A DNA stretch of 15,495 nt from contig JAHWJO010000044.1 of the NCBI GenBank assembly GCA_019348365.1, positions 1 through 15,495 of the forward strand, read 5' to 3'. Of the stretch, positions 12,829 to 15,495 are shown one piece after another. Each line of letters begins with the position of its first letter. Position 1 is the first letter of the stretch. This stretch comes from Armatimonadota bacterium (GTDB lineage Bacteria > Armatimonadota > DTGP01 > JAHWJO01). A program made the position numbers and the translations under genes. Below the pieces are notes generated by a model. The model ran no database searches, was not told where the DNA came from, and was given only the letters and a program-made list of their open reading frames with translations.

Positions 12829-13033
12829 AACCCCTTTTTATGAGGAATCCAGGAATCCGGGAAAACCCCCTTATAAGGAAAGCAGGAAGAGAGGAATTCA
12901 GGAAGACCCCTCTACCGATGAGGCGAAGGGGTTGATTGTCATCTTTCCTCCCTCATCAAGCTCTTCCTGGATTCCTCATAAAAAGGGGTTTCCTGAATTC
13001 CTTCCTTCCTGCTTTCCTTATAAAGGGGTTTTC
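12829..13033. repeat. Interleaved inverted element A-B-core-A'-B'
   Basis: Segment A (12829-12855, AACCCCTTTTTATGAGG then AATCCAGGAA) recurs as a perfect 27-base reverse complement A' at 12964-12990. Segment B (12861-12904, starting GAAAACCCCCTTATAAGG and ending AATTCAGGAA) recurs as B' at 12990-13033 with three mismatches in 44. The order A, B, A', B' means the pairings cross. The core (12905-12963) repeats the pattern on a small scale: ACCCCT (12906-12911) with AGGGGT (12927-12932), and GATGAGG (12917-12923) with CCTCATC (12951-12957), also crossed. A, B and the core share an ACCCCYT...RAGG theme, so they may be diverged copies of one module. A begins three bases after the HD-GYP stop. Confidence 0.9.
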
Positions 13034-13045
13034 CTCGTCGGCCTC

Positions 13046-13074
13046 TTGCGGGATTCTCGTTTTTCCGGTAGAAT
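13046..13074 (+). promoter_or_regulatory. Putative sigma-70 promoter for typA
   Basis: TTGCGG (13046-13051) and TAGAAT (13069-13074) are separated by exactly 17 bases; they match the consensus at four and five of six positions. Transcription would start near 13081 and give a leader of about 135 bases, with a terminator-like hairpin inside it. Confidence 0.6.
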
Positions 13075-13125
13075 AGACCTGTTCCGTAACACCCGCTTTA
13101 ACTATAGATTCATTTCATTAGATGT

Positions 13126-13159
13126 GCGGATCGCCCGGCGCGGGGGTTCGCTTTTTTTT
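13126..13159 (+). terminator. Intrinsic terminator-like hairpin in the typA leader
   Basis: GCGGATCGCCC (13126-13136) pairs with GGGGGTTCGC (13142-13151), giving ten pairs with two G-U wobbles and one bulged G, around a GGCGC loop. Eight T residues (13152-13159) follow immediately, the classic Rho-independent layout. It lies between the putative promoter and the typA start, so it may act as an attenuator. It could instead terminate transcripts from the HD-GYP gene, in which case typA would need a promoter further downstream. Confidence 0.65.
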
Positions 13160-13215
13160 ATGATTCTTATGCGCTCACCTTATTGCGCTCGCTTTCTTAC
13201 AGGTAACCCACTTCA

Positions 13216-15054
13216 ATGACTCCGATGACTTCACAAGATACGCTCCGAAATATCGCCATCATCGCCCACGTCGACCACGGGAAGACGACGCTCGTGGATG
13301 CATTGCTGCGCCAGTCCAACTCCATCCGCGAGAAGGCCGACGCCGTCATCACCGAGCGGCTCATGGACTCCAACGACCTCGAGCGCGAGAAGGGCATCAC
13401 CATCTTCTCCAAGAACGCCGCCATCCATTACCGGGACCACAAGATCAACATCGTGGACACCCCCGGCCACGCCGACTTCGGCGGGGAGGTCGAGCGGATC
13501 ATGAAGATGGTCGACGGCTGCCTCCTCCTCGTGGACGCCCGCGAAGGCCCCATGCCCCAGACCCGCTTCGTATTGAAGAAGGCGCTGGAGCACGGCCACC
13601 GCATCATCGTCGTGGTGAACAAGGTGGACCGCAAGGATGCCCGCGTCCAGGAGGTGCTCAACGAAACCTTCGACCTCTTCCTGGAGCTGGGCGCGTCGGA
13701 CGAGCAGGCCGAGTTCCCCACGATCTACGCCAGCGCGGTGCTCGGCAAGGCCGGGACCCATCCCGATCTCGATGCGATGACGGACATCTCCCCCCTCATC
13801 GACACGATCATCGAGTCCGTCCCTGCGCCGACCGGCGACCGGGAGCAGCCGCTCCAGCTCCTCACCCTCTCCCTCGCGTACGACGAGTACCGGGGCAAGC
13901 TCGCCATCGGCAAGATCACCAACGGCACCCTCTCCAAAGGGCAGATGGTGACCCAGATCGACCGCGAGGGCGTGCAGAAGAAGGTCCGCGTGGCGGACGT
14001 ATATGCCTACGAGGGGATGGGCCGCGCGCCCGTCGAGACCGCCTATGCCGGGGACATCGTCGCCATCGGAGGGTTACCGGACGTGCATATCGGGGAGACC
14101 ATCGCCGACCCGAACGCGCCGGTGGCCCTGCCCATCGTCCACATCGAAGAGCCGACGGTGAAGATGATCTTCGCCGTCAACACCTCGCCGTTCGCGGGCC
14201 TGGAGGGGCCGTACTGCACCTCCCGCAACCTGCGCGACCGCCTCTACCGCGAGCTGGAGACCGACGTGGCGCTCCGGGTGAACGACACCGAGTCCGCCGA
14301 TGCGTTCGAGGTGTCGGGCCGGGGCGAGCTGCATCTGGCCATCCTGATCGAGAAGATGCGCCGCGAGGGGTACGAGATGCAGGTCTCGCGCCCGCAGGTC
14401 ATCTACAAGATGATCGACGGGAAGCGGCACGAGCCGATGGAGGCCGTCTACATCGAGGTGCCCGACGAGTACGCCGGGGCCGTGATGGAGAACATGAGCG
14501 GGCGGCTCGGCACGCTGATCGACATGCGGAGCGAGAGCGGCCTGACCACTTTCGAGTTCTCGATCCCCACGCGGGGGCTTATCGGGTTCCGGCACGAGTT
14601 CGTGACGGATACGCGGGGCCGGGGGATCATGAACAGCATGACGACCGGGTACGAGCCGTATCAGGGCGACATCAGGAGCGCGAGCCGGGGCTTCCTGGTG
14701 GCGCACGAAGCGGGGACGAGCAACCCGTACGGCCTGAACAACGCGGAGAGCCGGGGAGTCCTCTTCATCGGCCCGCAGGTGAAGGTGTACGAGGGGATGA
14801 TCGTGGGGGTGAACGCCCGCCCGGAAGACCTGGACGTGAACATCGCCAAGATGAAGCACCTGACGAACCACCGCTCTTCGACGGCGGAGGCCGGGATTCG
14901 CCTCACTCCTCCGCGCAACCTGAGCCTGGAGCAGTCCATCGAGATCCTCGGGGACGACGAACTGCTGGAAGTCACTCCCAAGAGCCTCCGTCTCCGCAAG
15001 GCGATCCTCGACGGCAAGCTGCGGCAGCGCGCGAAAAGCCGCGCCGCCGCGTAG
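13216..15054 (+). CDS. typA: Translational GTPase TypA/BipA
   Basis: TypA is a ribosome-binding GTPase related to EF-G, which in studied bacteria supports large-subunit assembly and growth at low temperature or under stress. The 612-residue product matches the usual length. GTPase motifs are intact: AHVDHGKT (17-24), GITI (60-63), DTPGH (81-85) and NKVD (135-138). The EF-G-like domains that follow include SGRGELHLAILIEKMRREGYE (as SGRGELHLAILIEK and MRREGYE), and the TypA-specific C-terminal region shows STAEAGIRLTPPRNLSLEQS (553-572 approx.) and ELLEVTPKSLRLRK. ATG 13216 is chosen because it keeps the family N-terminus; a second ATG lies nine bases later. Its ribosome binding site is weak. 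A short frame (13160-13219, ATG start) ends in an ATGA overlap with this start, which might couple translation. Confidence 0.97.
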   Translation: MTPMTSQDTLRNIAIIAHVDHGKTTLVDALLRQSNSIREKADAVITERLMDSNDLEREKGITIFSKNAAIHYRDHKINIVDTPGHADFGGEVERIMKMVDGCLLLVDAREGPMPQTRFVLKKALEHGHRIIVVVNKVDRKDARVQEVLNETFDLFLELGASDEQAEFPTIYASAVLGKAGTHPDLDAMTDISPLIDTIIESVPAPTGDREQPLQLLTLSLAYDEYRGKLAIGKITNGTLSKGQMVTQIDREGVQKKVRVADVYAYEGMGRAPVETAYAGDIVAIGGLPDVHIGETIADPNAPVALPIVHIEEPTVKMIFAVNTSPFAGLEGPYCTSRNLRDRLYRELETDVALRVNDTESADAFEVSGRGELHLAILIEKMRREGYEMQVSRPQVIYKMIDGKRHEPMEAVYIEVPDEYAGAVMENMSGRLGTLIDMRSESGLTTFEFSIPTRGLIGFRHEFVTDTRGRGIMNSMTTGYEPYQGDIRSASRGFLVAHEAGTSNPYGLNNAESRGVLFIGPQVKVYEGMIVGVNARPEDLDVNIAKMKHLTNHRSSTAEAGIRLTPPRNLSLEQSIEILGDDELLEVTPKSLRLRKAILDGKLRQRAKSRAAA

Positions 15055-15101
15055 GCCCACGGCGATCGAGTAAACCCAGTCCTGGGGGAGGATCTTATCT
15101 T

Positions 15102-15495
15102 TTGCACGATTCCGACTGGAATTTGCGTGACCGGATTCCGCTCGGTGAGGTGATCGTCCAGAGCCATCGTGGGGCGGGGAACCTGATGGCGGAGAATTCC
15201 GCACCAGCCTTTGAACTGGCCTGGAGCCTGGGCACGATCCCCGAGGCGGACCTGCGGACCACGCGAGACGGCGTGATCGTCGCTTTCCACGACAATAACT
15301 TCGAGCGCATCCTGCCCGACGCTCCTCCCGAACAGAAGGCGAGAGGGATCGGCGACCTGACCTGGGACGAGGTCTCGCGGCTCGACATCGGGGCCTGGAA
15401 GGGCAGGGAGTTCGAGGGCCAGCGCGTCGCCCGTCTGGCCGATGTGTTCGCAATGCTAAAGGACTCTAAAAAGCGTCGGATCTACGTCGATATCA
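15102..15495 (+). CDS. Glycerophosphodiester phosphodiesterase, partial (C-terminus beyond window)
   Basis: This family hydrolyses glycerophosphodiesters to glycerol-3-phosphate and an alcohol. The 131 visible codons contain the signature of a GDPD-type TIM barrel: SHRGAGN (21-27), AENSAPAFELAWSLG (30-44), PEADLRTTRDG (47-57) and VAFHD (60-64). H22, R23, E48, D50 and H63 supply the expected catalytic and metal-binding residues. No ATG precedes the motif region in frame; TTG at 15102 follows a strong GGGGGAGGA (15084-15092) at good distance, so it is the best start. Short N-terminal sequence without a signal peptide suggests a cytoplasmic protein. It lies 47 bases after typA on the same strand and may be cotranscribed. 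The right window edge cuts it. Confidence 0.88.
   Translation, partial: MHDSDWNLRDRIPLGEVIVQSHRGAGNLMAENSAPAFELAWSLGTIPEADLRTTRDGVIVAFHDNNFERILPDAPPEQKARGIGDLTWDEVSRLDIGAWKGREFEGQRVARLADVFAMLKDSKKRRIYVDI

Noticed and set aside
12932..13219. 95-codon plus-strand frame between HD-GYP and typA
   Set aside because: Most of it reads through the inverted repeat and the terminator hairpin; TTG start and Ser/Phe-rich content suggest chance. Only its last 19 codons are noted, for the overlap.
14074..15453. Minus-strand frame of 459 codons opposite typA and the phosphodiesterase gene
   Set aside because: It spans two recognisable genes on the other strand and has no recognisable content.

Overview
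The window looks like a chromosomal stretch from a GC-rich bacterium. The genes are bacterial: a spc-type ribosomal protein run, a four-cysteine S14, a TypA GTPase and an HD-GYP phosphodiesterase. The mix of a DUF6807/PmoA-like protein, a tail-anchored SDR, a SnoaL-like secreted protein and a glycerophosphodiester phosphodiesterase, together with dense intergenic repeats, recalls Armatimonadota or Planctomycetota. That placement is an impression from family content only. I found no rRNA, tRNA, CRISPR array, transposase or phage gene.

Layout. Positions 1-2451 (minus strand) hold rpsN-rpsH-rplF-rplR-rpsE-rpmD, tightly packed from rplF onward, with rpmD cut by the left edge. The gene normally upstream of rpsN (rplE) is absent. 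Instead 2452-3011 is non-coding and contains a heptad-repeat element and a strongly foldable stretch. A secreted SnoaL-like protein with a very basic tail follows on the plus strand (3012-3866). Convergent to it on the minus strand are a small unknown protein, a DUF6807 protein and aspartate kinase (lysC). After a 480-base repeat-rich gap come, still on the minus strand, a BtuD/FecE-type ABC ATPase with an extra C-terminal domain, overlapping by 4 bases an acyl-CoA dehydrogenase-like gene, and a short-chain dehydrogenase with a hydrophobic tail. On the plus strand are a coiled-coil/GAF/HD-GYP protein, typA with a structured leader, and the start of a glycerophosphodiester phosphodiesterase that runs off the right edge.

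How the genes work together: the ribosomal proteins form one translation operon; acyl-CoA dehydrogenase-like and ABC ATPase genes are translationally coupled; the remaining genes look like single transcription units with unrelated housekeeping, signalling or metabolic roles.

The most distinctive signal lies between the genes. Several gaps carry elements built of 7-8 base tandem units. In most, two arms face each other across a unique core of about 55-77 bases, often only a few bases from a stop codon. Two copies in the ribosomal operon share almost exact dimensions (31-76-31 and 31-77-31). The element between the HD-GYP gene and typA has its arms in the interleaved order A-B-core-A'-B', so the two long pairings cannot nest. 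These elements, the foldable region 2634-2818 and the terminator-like hairpin in the typA leader are the best candidates for something undescribed.
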